Shown here: in pieces, positions 1-10,802 of the stretch
Layout of the letters: each line of letters begins with the position of its first letter
Position numbering within the stretch: the first letter of the stretch is position 1
Assembly (NCBI GenBank): GCA_033182465.1
Contig: CP137323.1
Location: 992,001 to 1,056,000, forward strand
Source of the DNA: Sanghuangporus weigelae
Lineage: Eukaryota; Basidiomycota; Agaricomycetes; Hymenochaetales; Hymenochaetaceae
Direction of reading: 5' to 3'
DNA: 64,000 nucleotides
Notes under the pieces: model-generated
The model's database searches: none
Seen by the model: only the letters and a program-made list of their open reading frames with translations
Told to the model about the DNA's origin: nothing
Program-made: the position numbers and the translations under genes

Positions 1-972
1 ACTTCTGCATAAGAACGCCTTTACCGATAGTCTGGACAAGATGATTGTTCAAGGCACCCTCAAGATATGTCAAGGATATCGAATACTGATCATATAGTCT
101 GTCTGGAATATCCAGGACAACAGACACGGACAAGTTGAGCATCTCCCAAGAGGAGCGTATTGAGAAGCTTTGTGGACCCATCCAACAACTCGACGCTAAA
201 GGAGTCGGCGATGAATTCCAAGTCTTCCCCTGCTTCCGTTGCAGAGCGCAAAGAGAGTGGATAAAACTTCAAGTTGCGGCCTACGGTCATGAAATGAGAT
301 CAAGTTAGTGACAAAAATCTGCAAGCGTGACTACTCACAGGCCCTGCACAAGAAAGGAGATGATGAATGTCAGCTCATGATTTTCCTTACAAGTCATATG
401 CATTTTACCAGATTGACTCGATATTGGCCACTGTTCCATCATCCCCATGCCTCATCTGGATCGTAGTCCGTCATCTTGCTAAGCTGCTTGCCGACGATGA
501 GCTCAATATGTGTGGTGTAGGGTCCTCCTTCAAACGCAACATTATTTGGATTGTAGAACATCGTCGAAAGATATCCCAGAATTGCTGACAGAGTTCGATC
601 CGCACACATATGTGCGCTATAGCGTGGCGAATAGAACGGGAGGGGCCACTGGCCAAGGTTCTGCAACAGAGTTCCGAGTTTGTCCTGGAGTTCTTGAACT
701 TTCGAAACACAAGCACTCTGCGCCTGTATGTCGGACGTGATAAAATTCTAGATTGAGAGTGAATCTATCCCGACTACAGCAAGTAACTGATCGGACGGAA
801 AGTATGCTTGCCGTGCTTCAGTTTGTTTGCTGACAACAACAATATTGAGGCACTGGCTCAGCAGGGCTTGATTTTCCGCCTTTGGACCCAAGAACAGAGC
901 AGAGACGCGCTCATGGTCTTCGCTATCTGGAATCCGGAAAACGGGTTGATCACTTGTCGACGTTCCAGACAT
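1..972 (-). pseudogene. PLP-dependent tyrosine/aromatic-amino-acid decarboxylase, N-terminal part, frame-disrupted
   Basis: Enzymes of this group use pyridoxal phosphate to decarboxylate aromatic amino acids. The start ATG is at 972, and the protein opens MSGTSTSDQPVFRIPDSEDH. A first intron follows SDQ. The next exon carries the family stretch YSPRYSAHM...NPNNVAFEGGP...IELIVGKQLSKM, then DGTVANIESIW, then RNLKFYPLSLR and LDIPDRLY...VQTIGKGVL, running off the left edge. Joining ESIW to RNLKF needs a 5-nt microexon at 339-343. Two frame changes are not explained by introns. One falls between DPDEAWG and DGTVAN (about 432-445), where the Gly-His that normally follows AWG is lost. The other falls after STKLL (about 150-165). 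I infer a pseudogene; two assembly indels are the alternative. The family call is strong and the exact substrate is not known. The C-terminal two thirds, with the catalytic lysine, lie outside the window. Confidence 0.72.
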
Positions 973-1047
973 GCTGATAGATTAGACGAGTTACTAATTT
1001 GACAGAGTACACAAGTTGATTGACTGAATATCGACCTAGAACTGCTC

Positions 1048-1054
1048 TTTTATA
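1048..1054 (-). promoter_or_regulatory. TATA box of the decarboxylase gene
   Basis: TATAAAA read on the minus strand, about 76 bp upstream of the ATG at 972, a normal distance for a fungal core promoter. Confidence 0.5.
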
Positions 1055-1954
1055 GGCCTGGAAGTCAATTATGCAAGCTGATCACGTTCAGCCTGTCTTT
1101 GATGCTCCGGCCGCGGCGTATGTGAGGTGTCTAGCATTCCATGCCTGGCGTGCATCAGAACCCCACACATGAAGGCCATCCTGGGTCCTACGTTAGAACC
1201 AATTAGGTCCGCGCCTCTGGTACGAACTTCGTCAAGTCTAACGGGATTTCACAGTGGTGCAGCGCAGGACTAGGAAGGTACTTTTGGAGTTTAATGACAT
1301 CATCGGCCACGGAAAGTCTGACGTAACAAGTGGGCATGGTTTGGTTTACTGCCAAGGTAAGCATCCAGTCTGCCAAGCGTTCTGAACTGGCCAAAGCGGA
1401 ATCACTGAGACGATTTCGTCCTTATCGTTACGTTGGTGACGCGCTTCTTCTATTGAAGCTTGAACAGGATGCATGGAAGGCGTCGGCTTCACTCCATAAT
1501 TGCATCTCGATCGCATTACGAATGTGAAGTATTGGAGCTCCATAACGTATCACATTCCGAGAACTTAGCTTTCTGCGATGTGACCATGTTCCAGTGGACG
1601 CCAAGAGAGGCAAGCGGATCATAAGGCGCATTTGCTAGGGGAGAAGAGACTTTTCTTCGAGCAGGTGAACTACCGTGATACTGATAGGGAAGTCGATGGC
1701 CTTCAATTAGAGAAGTGCGTAGCACTATGTTTCCTGAATATTTGAGTCATCTGATGGTACATTTATGCTGCATCCCCCAAAGAAACTGAGCGTCAGAGCA
1801 ATGAGAAAGCGTAAACAATACAACTTACAACTGAAGGTTGCTTCGAAATCGGCCACAGCACACCGCTATCTGAAATAGAAAAACCTATCTAACTGAACAA
1901 TCAGAGGAAGTAATCGAAAGCGGAACGAAGACGTGTTACTATTTCTCCTCCGTA
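1055..1954. other. Gene-free stretch
   Basis: Only short overlapping frames on both strands. A 63-codon minus-strand frame at 1203-1394 is clean but matches nothing I know and has no convincing splice partners. Confidence 0.4.
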
Positions 1955-2236
1955 TTAACCACCGCACCGATTGGATTGACCGCGAGGTTCATTATTTACG
2001 CTCTCCGGAAGATATCCACCGCTGCTTCCGTACTGATCTCCTGTGCTCAAGTCCTGAACATCTCCACCGCCATAATCCCCTGAGCCCTGAGTGCGGTCCC
2101 CGCTGCCTCCACCAAAGTTTCCCGAGTTGCCTGCTGGATGATTGTCACGATCGGTGGAGCTTGGATTGTAGTCACGGCCAGGGTCACCACCTCCTATACC
2201 CGTCGAAGAAGAGAAGTTTTCATTTGCGTTCGACAT
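1955..2236 (-). CDS. Small Gly/Ser-rich hydrophilic protein, hypothetical
   Basis: A single open frame of 93 codons starting MSNANENF, with no introns seen. It is dominated by Gly, Ser, Asp and Asn with GGG and GSGD patches (GGDPGRDYNP, GNFGGGSGDR, YGGGDVQD) and should be disordered and soluble. An in-frame ATG 27 bp further up would add MNHFVELDH. Its start and composition resemble the N-terminal part of the proteins at 33988-34797 and 50862-51201. It lacks their C-terminal DKGV...KAG and SDG blocks, and I found no downstream exons for them. It could be a truncated relative, an independent gene or chance. Function unknown. Confidence 0.4.
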   Translation of the reverse strand: MSNANENFSSSTGIGGGDPGRDYNPSSTDRDNHPAGNSGNFGGGSGDRTQGSGDYGGGDVQDLSTGDQYGSSGGYLPESVNNEPRGQSNRCGG

Positions 2237-2635
2237 GTGGTCAAGTTCGACGAAGTGGTTCACAGTTGAGGATGTACATCGCTTTCCGGGGCTGGATACA
2301 TTGAGTAAATCATGACGTACAAAGAACGGTCACGTGTAACGAGGTAGTAAAAATAGAACAAGATTCCTCTGCTCAATTGAGTACGCTGTGTTGAGGCTTG
2401 GACTTAGGCTTGGGCGCTCCAGACCAGGATATAGAAACCAATGTGAACGTTGCCATATCACGCAATTCGCACGATACGATTGGCAAAAATTCGTCTCCGA
2501 TGCTTGAGCATCGGGCCGCAGGCCCGCAGCCGTGCGTTCGTTTAAATTGAACTGCGGACGAGCATTGATAGCGATACACTTAAGACCAAGAGGATTGTCC
2601 GGCTTTTAACGACGGAAGATTGATTCCAGCCCGGA
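2237..2635. other. Intergenic, divergent promoter region
   Basis: 399 bp between the minus-strand Gly-rich frame and the plus-strand sulfotransferase. No repeat or clear TATA box seen. Confidence 0.4.
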
Positions 2636-4351
2636 ATGAGTGAACCAGCACTTCCTGAAGGCGCCTGTATCACAGCCGATATCCCAGATGCGACTATCGC
2701 TCGTCTTGGGGAGATCGTGATAAATCCGTATCGCCTCGCTCCTCTCACAGCTGTCATTCGAGACGGAGGTCAGACGTTGATGGACGCGCGAGTGCGCATT
2801 GTAGGCAAGGGGGATTCTGGAGTAAATATCGACTACCCAGTTTCTAACAGCGCTCTCTGGACTCATGGTGGAATTCCGCTCTTTGGCCTGTATCCCGACT
2901 ATGTGAACAAAGTTGAGGTCGCGTACACACTTAACGGAAAGCGCATTCGTGAGAGATATACGGTATACGCGCCACCCGTTCGCTTGCCTGCAGTCCCGAA
3001 TCAGACAGGAAGTTCGATTCCGCGAGTCGAATCCGTAACAGTCACTTCACAGCTCAAACATCGTCTCTATCTCTTCAATCATCTCGCTCGGATCCCGGGA
3101 AACAGTCGTTTGTTGAAATGGAACACACCACAAGGAGGTGCATTGGAATGGGACACCGTGGGAATAAACTGGATCGCAGATAGTCAGGGAGAAGTGAGAT
3201 GGTATCTGGATATTGAGCAAATTCATGATTCGACAACAAAAGACGGCACCGGTGCGACCATGGGTTTCCAACAAACTCGTGATGGAAGGATCATTTTTGG
3301 GCAGGGCCAACGGTACTACAAAATCGATCTGCTTGGTCGGATCATTTGGGCTCGTACTTTGCCCAGCAAGTTCGCAGACTTCTCCCATGAAATCCGTGAA
3401 ACAACCAAGGGAACATACGTTCTCCGTGTTGCTGCCGCTAACTATCGCCGGACGGATGGGACGCAGACGCGCACCGTACGTGATCATATCATCGAAATAA
3501 ATGCGGACGGCGACGTGCTGGACTTCTGGGATCTCGGTAGCATTCTTGATCCGTATCGCGATCCGTTGCTGCATACGCTAGGTCCCGTAGCAATCTTCCT
3601 GCCTAAGGGTACAAAGAAGACAGATAGTTTGGCAGAGAATGAGAAACTAGAAGGTGAAGGATTGCCATTTGGCGACATCCCCGGAGTGGGGGTAGGGCGG
3701 AACTGGGTGCATGTTAATTCGATCGCCTATGATCCCAAGGACGATAGTATTATCATCTCCGCGCGACATCAGGGTGTTGTGAAAGTTGGACGGGATAAAC
3801 AAGTCAAATGGATCCTTGCGGATCCACGCGGATGGCCGACGCAACTCGTTGACAAAGTCCTCACTCCTGTTGATGCTCAGGGTCAGCCACTCGTTCGTTT
3901 GGAAGATGGGACGTACACCAGCAACTTCGATTGGTCGTGGACCCAACATACGGCATGGCTTTCCGGCCGCGGCACGCTCACCGTATTCGATAATGGCTGG
4001 GGTCGTCAATTGTCTCCAACCAAACTTGAAGGGAACTATAGCCGAGCCGTCGAGTATCGCATCGACGAGGAGAAACACACTGTCGAGCAGGTCTGGGAAT
4101 TCGGAAAGGAGCGTGGTGATGATTGGTACAGTCCAATCACCTCCGTGGTTGAGTATCGTAAGGACACCGATACGCAGGTGATTTACTCTGCCTCCATCGC
4201 CTTCCTAACGCGCGAAAAGCTTGTGCGTCCCGTCCTCAGCGAGGTAAAATACGGCACACAGGAGGTGTTGGCTGAGTATCGCTTGTACAGCCATCAACCC
4301 GGTAATGCGGGCTATCGTGCTTTGGTGATTGATTTGGAAAATGCGTTTTAG
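2636..4351 (+). CDS. Bacterial-type aryl-sulfate sulfotransferase (AssT family), intronless
   Basis: A 571-residue enzyme expected to move sulfate between phenolic donors and acceptors without PAPS. It lines up end to end with enterobacterial AssT as I remember it: an N-terminal beta-sandwich (about 1-125, with LFGLYPDYVNKVEV), then the six-bladed propeller. Catalytic positions are present: His251 (FSHEIRE), His359 (NWVHVNSIAYD), Arg377-His378 (SARHQGVVK) and His438 (WTQHTAW), the last matching the sulfated histidine of the E. coli enzyme. The start is the first ATG giving a full-length match; there is no signal peptide. The Cys pair of E. coli AssT just before WTQHTAW is absent (PLVRLEDGTYTSN here). 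Together these suggest a cytosolic enzyme. The frame has no intron, while nearly every confident neighbour is spliced. That fits acquisition from bacteria, but this is inference. Natural substrate unknown. Confidence 0.9.
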   Translation: MSEPALPEGACITADIPDATIARLGEIVINPYRLAPLTAVIRDGGQTLMDARVRIVGKGDSGVNIDYPVSNSALWTHGGIPLFGLYPDYVNKVEVAYTLNGKRIRERYTVYAPPVRLPAVPNQTGSSIPRVESVTVTSQLKHRLYLFNHLARIPGNSRLLKWNTPQGGALEWDTVGINWIADSQGEVRWYLDIEQIHDSTTKDGTGATMGFQQTRDGRIIFGQGQRYYKIDLLGRIIWARTLPSKFADFSHEIRETTKGTYVLRVAAANYRRTDGTQTRTVRDHIIEINADGDVLDFWDLGSILDPYRDPLLHTLGPVAIFLPKGTKKTDSLAENEKLEGEGLPFGDIPGVGVGRNWVHVNSIAYDPKDDSIIISARHQGVVKVGRDKQVKWILADPRGWPTQLVDKVLTPVDAQGQPLVRLEDGTYTSNFDWSWTQHTAWLSGRGTLTVFDNGWGRQLSPTKLEGNYSRAVEYRIDEEKHTVEQVWEFGKERGDDWYSPITSVVEYRKDTDTQVIYSASIAFLTREKLVRPVLSEVKYGTQEVLAEYRLYSHQPGNAGYRALVIDLENAF

Positions 4352-4510
4352 AATGCTATGATGGTAGTTCCATAATGATCTTGGTTCTGTAAACATATAC
4401 GTGTCAGAAAAATCTTTCTCCGAATTTCGTAGAAGAAAAACATTCGAAGCACTGGACCTTTCCAAAACCATCTACACTGACTATGTCTTTTGAAATTCAC
4501 CAGAATACAT

Positions 4511-4590
4511 ACCCAATGGCTCAACGACGGACCCAATGGCTCAACGACGGACCCAATGGCTCAACGACGGACCCAATGGCTCAACGACGG
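4511..4590. repeat. 20-bp minisatellite, four copies
   Basis: Four head-to-tail copies of ACCCAATGGCTCAACGACGG without a mismatch, 160 bp after the sulfotransferase stop. Perfect identity points to recent expansion. Confidence 0.95.
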
Positions 4591-5271
4591 GTCCAGGGTA
4601 TGTTTCTACAAACACAAACAAGACACCGTACAGCCACCGCTGACTAAATGATTTTACCGTACCGTACTATCTGTTGTTCCGATCTGTAGTAGCTTCAGTA
4701 GGTAGGATTCTCGGCCAATTCCTCAAGGACCACTTGACAGTAACTACAGCGGAGACCTAATTGCCACATACAGTATGAACTTCATATGAGTACATGATGC
4801 CAATATGTTTCTACTAGAGGATCTTTACACCAACCTCCCGTCCTTTTGCCGAAATGTCACAAGCAGAAATATCGGTTGTGTGAAGTTTATGGTGAACTTA
4901 CATGTAAACTTATAGGTAAGCATTCCAACTTCAACCGCACGTGTCATTTTTCTTTTGTTTGTTACTGACATACCTTTTTGAGAGACTAAATGATGGCCAA
5001 TGCGATAATTGCGATTCCTTCCATATACCCACGCGTCGCACAATGGTGCGTTCCCGTCTCTAGATTGCCTTCTTGTCAAAAAGCTTCTTTGCCGCCTCAG
5101 TCATCGCGAAGTCTCATCATGGCCAATGCCGATGCTACTTACGTCTGGGGCCGAGGAAATATTGAATACGGTGAGAATTACTCGGTCCTTCGCACGACGT
5201 CTGTACCCACGGGATATAGCCGAGTCTCTATAGAATGCATATTAAAGCATGATTCGGAAGCGATGCGCTAA
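4591..5271. other. Gene-free stretch upstream of the P450
   Basis: No coding frame with support. It carries the P450 5' region. Confidence 0.4.
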
Positions 5272-5279
5272 CATAAAAG
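5272..5279 (+). promoter_or_regulatory. TATA-like box of the P450 gene
   Basis: CATAAAAG about 75 bp before the ATG at 5347. Confidence 0.4.
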
Positions 5280-5346
5280 GGGGCTACGAGTGCAGCCTGT
5301 GCGTCGTCACACCACTTTCCCATCTTGACTTCACGCAGAAAAGCGA

Positions 5347-7496
5347 ATGTCTTCGTTCGCGAGCAACGGTACCTCCGTATTTACATCCCTCCACGCGGGG
5401 TCTTCGCTTGACATACGAGACAGTATGAGCTATCTGGTTAGTGGTGCCGCCGTCCTTGGCTTCTCCGCCCTACAATACCTGCAAGCTCGAAAGCGTAATG
5501 TATGTTCTGGGGATGTTCCAGATAAGCAGGGATCAATTAAAGCCTTCCGTTAGGTCGATGTTCCCGCAGTTGGTCCCTCCGGCTGGCTGACCTCGTACTA
5601 CGGCGCTCTGAAATATATCCTGGGAGCTCGTCCTATGCTGCAGGAAGGATATGAAAAGGTGAATATATATCGTATTTCAGACGGAAAAGCTGCTAATTGT
5701 TTCATTGTTTCGCTTTTAGTATAAAGCTCGCACATTCAAAGTCCCGGAGCTGAGAAGATGGCTTGTGGTCGTGAATACCCCCGAGCTTATTGATGAGGTG
5801 CGCAAAGCACCGGATGATAAACTTTCATTCTTGGAGGCAGTCAGAGATGTAAGTTCTTATGAACGAATTAGATTTCTAACATTCAGCTTCATTTATTTCA
5901 ACAGTTAATTGCCTCGGAGTTTACTATGGGCCGTCTCATAGATAATGACATGTATCACGTTGCAATTGTACGCTCTCAACTGACGCGAAATATCGCTGCA
6001 TTGTTCGACGGAATCAAGGAGGAAATCGCGCTCGGCTTTGATGAGGGCATTAACGCTTCTGGATCTGGTGAGCAGTCTCTTTGCTTGCACGAATGTTATT
6101 TGATGCGGATTACAATAGAGTGGGTTTCTAGACCTGTGCTATCCACCGTCATGCAGGTCGTCGGAAGAGCAAGTAATAGGGTGTTTGTTGGCCTTCCTGT
6201 CTGTGAGTTTGCACAGATATTTTCTCCGATACATAGCCAAGTATCAATCTGACCTTCATTCAGGCAGGGATAAAGATTATCTTGACATAAACGTTCGCTT
6301 TACTATAGATGTGATCAAAGCATCTCACATTATCAACTTGTTCCCGAACTTCATGAGACGGTAAGTTAGATTTTGTATCAGTAAGTAAGACTGTCAGAAA
6401 TAATGGTATTACCAGGCCGGTCGGAGAGCTCTTGACGTCTGTTCCTGCGACCACCCGTCGAGCATTGAAGCATCTTGGGCCAATCATAGAGTTTCGGTTA
6501 CGTCAAGAGGAAGAGCATGGCCACGACTGGTCTGGGAAGCCTGTCAGTATGCTCCGCTCGGTTTCAATGAGAATCCGATAATTACTGTTTTTCATGTCAG
6601 AATGATACGTTGCAATGGCTAATAGAAGAAGCACCTGAGGGTGAACAACGCACAGTGCTGGCGCTGACACAAAGAGTCCTCGCATTGAATTTTACAGCGA
6701 TCCATACTTCGTCCATGGTAACGTACAGGAGACACGTTTCTCTATGCGTAGACTAATACACATCTTTTTTGCACAGAGTTTCGCGCACGCTCTTCTACAT
6801 CTTGCTGCTCGTCCTGAGTATATCGTACCACTTCGCGAGGAAGTCGAGCACGTGATTCAATCGGAAGGATGGACAAAACTTGCTATGCAAAAGATGAGGA
6901 AGGTCGATAGCTTCCTAAAGGAGAGTCAGCGTTTCACTGGAATCGGGTCATGTACGGTATTTCATTTCTACTTATACGAGTTTTGCCGATGGATTTTGGT
7001 CTTATTGTGCAGTGTCCATGTCCAGAAAGGCCATTGTCGACATGACGCTTTCAGATGGCACGTTCCTTCCTGCGGGTACTCACATTGCATGCAATGCTTT
7101 TGCAGTTCATAATGACGATGACAACTATGAAGATGCTAAAGAATTCCGTCCATTCCGCTTTGCAGAAATACGCGATGGGAGCGCGGAAGAAGGAACAAAG
7201 CACCAATTCGTCTCAACGAGCAATGAGTACCTCCCATTTGGCCACGGTCGTCATGCTTGGTAAACTATCATTTCTCGCTTGTTGAAACAACACGCTAACT
7301 CGGAGCATGTTTGCCTGTGACCAGCCCTGGAAGGTTTTTCGCGGCAAATGAATTGAAGGCAATGCTCGCTTACATTGTACTTGCTTACGATTTCAAGCTA
7401 CCGGATGGCTCACAGCGACCCAAGGATATAGAGTTCGCCCAGGCTCTCGCCCCAGATCCAAAGGCGCATGTTCTATTCAGACGAAGGCAGACCTGA
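5347..7496 (+). CDS. Cytochrome P450 monooxygenase, membrane-anchored
   Basis: Eleven exons join to 522 residues: 5347-5499, 5554-5658, 5720-5848, 5905-6067, 6119-6202, 6264-6360, 6416-6542, 6601-6717, 6777-6951, 7013-7259 and 7325-7496, with all introns GT..AG and frame kept. An N-terminal membrane anchor (SYLVSGAAVLGFSAL) places it on the ER face. The ExxR helix is ESQR in KVDSFLKESQRF. The heme loop is FGHGRHACPGRFF, with the Cys codon split by the last intron. Hydrophobic I-helix residues are LNFTAIHTSS. The loop followed by AANELKAML resembles the ent-kaurene-oxidase-like and basidiomycete CYP512-type enzymes, which oxidise terpenoids. That sub-family is a guess and the substrate is unknown. 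No terpene synthase or other pathway partner is adjacent. Confidence 0.92.
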
Positions 7497-7853
7497 TTGA
7501 AACTCACTAGATCAGCCTATTCTTGTCTCATCGAGTAAAGCATCCTCACACATCTATCATTCAAGTTGTTGAAGTGTAGAACTTGACTGAGCGTGCTTTC
7601 GAGATGCTTGGCGTTGCGGTCAGCAGACAATATTACTTTCTTTTTCACAAATATCTCGGAAATCTACAGTGCGGAACGCCACTTCCCATCAGATCTACCG
7701 AACCTGTATTTTTTTTGTGAAATCTCTCCGAAAAGTGATAAAAAAACTCGGTATAAATTTCAAAAAAATGCCAAGGTATGTTTCTATTTTCTGGAGGGAT
7801 TGTGGTACAAGTAAATCCAGAGATTCCTTGGATGTCTGAAATGGAAAATGTAA
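7497..7853. other. P450 3' flank, gene-free
   Basis: AT-rich spacer between the P450 stop and the first TA-flanked element. Nothing coding seen. Confidence 0.4.
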
Positions 7854-7855
7854 TA

Positions 7856-8490
7856 AGGTAGGGAAAGTATAAACTCGACCAACCGTGACGCGACGCGCCT
7901 TACCCCTTTTGGCCATCCACCCTCCCACAACATCTCAACGGAAATACACACAACTCAACACCTCAAATGAAAATTCTGACTTCGTACATTTGTAGGGGGG
8001 ATCCATACCTACATTTTGTTGGTTTTATTTCCTAAAAATATGGTCATTTGAGCTTCCTATTTAGGAAAGAATCCTGACTTTATAAAGTTACTCAGAATGT
8101 CTTTTCCGCATGTTTTGGTACAACTTGAAAATTTTTGACTTACATTTTTGCCGCTTACATATGCAAAATTATTATGTAAAACTAGCATTTGTCATACACT
8201 TGTCATGCATTTGTCATGTATTTGTCATACCCAAATCGAGTAGTTTTACTTGAAGGTCCAGCAAAGCATAGAGAAGCCTCCTAGAGGCTTCAAACCAGCT
8301 CTAGGAAGCTAATTTACATTTGTAGAGCTTCAAAGATGTGAGTTTCAGGGGAAATAAAACAAAAGTCCTGGGTTGGGTCAACCAGACTTCAGATTTTGCC
8401 GCAGGGTCCTTCCAAATCGGGTTAGATCAGGGTTCATCAGGGTCATCAGTCACTTGTGACAGGTTGGTCGAGTTTATACTTTCCCTACCT
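7856..8490. mobile_element. Short TIR element E1, TA target site, non-autonomous
   Basis: A 635-bp element. It begins AGGTAGGGAAAGTATAAACT and ends with the reverse complement of the same sequence. The inverted repeat runs about 30 bp (through CGACCAACC) on both arms. TA dinucleotides flank it at 7854-7855 and 8491-8492, as for Tc1/mariner-type insertion; superfamily not proven. No coding frame. Inside lie a run of about four CATTTGTCAT-type repeats near 8185-8232 and a subterminal AGGGTTCATCAGGGTCATCAG motif shared with the right end of element E2. Confidence 0.8.
8185..8232. repeat. Short imperfect tandem repeat inside E1
   Basis: Four imperfect copies of an 11-12 bp unit of the type CATTTGTCATG. 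Confidence 0.6.
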
Positions 8491-9635
8491 TAAGAGCAAA
8501 TTCTTCTATTAGCCTGTTAAGGCATGTAATGCCCGAACCAGAAGGCCTGCTAAAGATAAGTTATTAGAGTAAATGATATGATTCTACCAAGATCTTTTCT
8601 GCTGTGAAGAAATGTCGGTACTAGTGTTGCATCAATGGTACGAACTCGAAGCCCAGGAAAAAATGAAATGGGCATTTGATCGACATTTCCTTAAGTAAGG
8701 TAGGGAAAGTATAAACTCGACTAGCTGTGACGCGCTGTAGTGCGCCGCACTTGCCTGTACCGGTACGTCGGTACAGGCCCCTCAGTACTCTGTACAGTAT
8801 ACCATCGTGCGCCGACCGCTACACCTCCGCCGCTCCTTAAGACCCTCCAAACCGCCGCTCCTTGATTCGCGGCTCAACCAATACGTCCGTCGCCTCCCGT
8901 CCTTCGAAGACTTCCCAAACCGAGTATGCTTGGCCAGCCGCACTTTCTGATATGCGGGCGCCTGGAACGTTGCAGCGGATGTATCGGCTACGGCGGCGGA
9001 AGGATATCGAACCGTATAGCCGATGGAATATTCGTCGGCTCCTGTTGATTGGCTTATCCGACGTCGGGTAGTGGTTTTACAAGGTCCCAGGTACCACGTT
9101 TCATGTTCATACTATGCTGCTTCGTGCGCCGAGTCCGATTGTCGGACGCGGCGGCCACTCGCGTATTCCCCTTTTAGTATTATTGCCTCCCCTGACGTTT
9201 CATATTCGTGTGGTGCGACCACTTAGCGATATGAGCGCGCCCGATGATGATGCGCCGCGCCAATCACCGCCAGCCCGATCAGCGCGCGCCCGTGTCTTGG
9301 CAGCTTTGCGGCGTGCCCCAATCTCCGGGTCCGCACCGATTGCGCGCCTGTGACGCGCCGTCACTGTCGCCGCCTCTGTGACGCTCTTCCCCAGCATTCC
9401 CCAGTATATATAGACCTCATGTATGTAGTGTTCAGAAGCAGTAGTTCAGAATAGATCTCAGTGCACTCCTCTCGTCTCTGTTAGCCCCTTTTGCTCTCTA
9501 TCGCCTTCGCCGAAGACCGTGTGCCGACACAAGACGCCGCCCCCGTTTAAGGGAATAACAGGGGCACGTGCTCACTCGCCACTGCGCAAGTGATCGGCAG
9601 AGCTATCCCCCGTCCTGGCAATCGGCAGCGCCATC

Positions 9636-10235
9636 GCCCTCTTGACAATCAGCGACACCGTCGCTCTCCTGGTAATCGGCAACACCGTCGCTCTCCTGGT
9701 AATCGGCGACACCGTCGCTCTCCTGGTAATCGGTGGCACCGTCGCTCTACTAGTAATCGCCACCGCTCGCAGGACTCGACAGCGCCATCGCCCTCTTGAC
9801 AATCGGCGACACCGTCGCTCTCCTGGTAATCGGCGACACCGTCGCTCTCCTGGTAATCGGCGACACCGTCGCTCTCCTGTTAATCGGCGACACCGTCGCT
9901 CTCCTGTTAATCGGCGACACCGTCGCTCTCCTGGTAATCGGCGACACCGTCGCTCTCCTGGTAATCGGCGACACCGTCGCTCTCCTGGTAATCGGCGGCA
10001 CCGTCGCTCTACTAGTAATCGCCACCGCTCGCAGGACTCGACAGCGCCATCGCCCTCTTGACAATCGGCGACACCGTCGCTCTCCTGGTAATCGGCGACA
10101 CCGTCGCTCTCCTGTTAATCGGCGACACCGTCGCTCTCCTGGTAATCGGCGACACCGTCGCTCTCCTGGTAATCGGCAGCACCGTCGCTCTACTAGTAAT
10201 CGCTGCCGCTCGCAGGACTCGACAGCGCCGTCGCT
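9636..10235. repeat. 27-bp satellite in a higher-order arrangement
   Basis: Unit GGTAATCGGCGACACCGTCG plus CTCTCCT (27 bp). Runs of the unit are separated by a ~73-bp spacer containing AGGACTCGACAGCGCC, at 9771, 10033 and 10214. The spacings of 262 and 181 bp equal the spacer plus 7 and 4 units. Because 27 is a multiple of three and the unit has no stop in several frames, long open frames appear on both strands; I treat them as a by-product. Confidence 0.9.
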
Positions 10236-10802
10236 CTACTACTTATTCGCGACGCCGACATCTTGACTCGTCGGCGGCTCTGCCGCGTACATTATCGGCG
10301 GCGCCCCCTCTATACGCGGATCATACCATAGCCCTTACGATTGAGCTCTCCCCACGACTGAGCGCGCATCCCGATCGGCAGCAGTGCTTCCGGGTCAAAT
10401 TGTCCGCCACGGCACCGAGCTGTCCAGGAGGTTTAGCCACGAGTTGGATCCCTTCTTACCTCTCCGATCTTTGACACCGCCGACGCCTCTCTGTGGTCGA
10501 ACACCGTCACCTTCGCCGCTGCTTAAGAGGGTCTGATAGTCTACATTCAAAATGTCGGTCGGCGGTGTCGTATCTGAAGGTGCTACAGATGTCCGTCCTA
10601 CTAAGGGTGCTGAATGTATGAAGGAACCTCCAAAAATGGGATGCCGACGCTATCAGACTCTCAAAGACCTACTACCCGGCAGGTGCCAGGAACCGTCGGA
10701 GACGTAATGGATGGGTCTAAGGATGCCGCTGGATAAAGGGAATAGGATAACAGGGCCGCCGCCCAAAAGGGGGGATCACAAGAGGCTGCCGACGTGGTAT
10801 AA

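Noticed and set aside
1203-1394. 63-codon frame as an exon of the decarboxylase neighbourhood
   Set aside because: Sequence does not match decarboxylases or any other family I know, and flanking splice sites are not convincing.
9340-9560. TATATATA followed by a transcript-start-like run and an ACA end, resembling a long terminal repeat
   Set aside because: No second copy, no primer-binding site and no element genes were found, so an LTR call is not supported.
9590-10474. Long open frames on both strands in the 27-bp array as protein genes
   Set aside because: The repeat length is a multiple of three and stop-free, so several frames are open by construction. No domain, start context or intron evidence.
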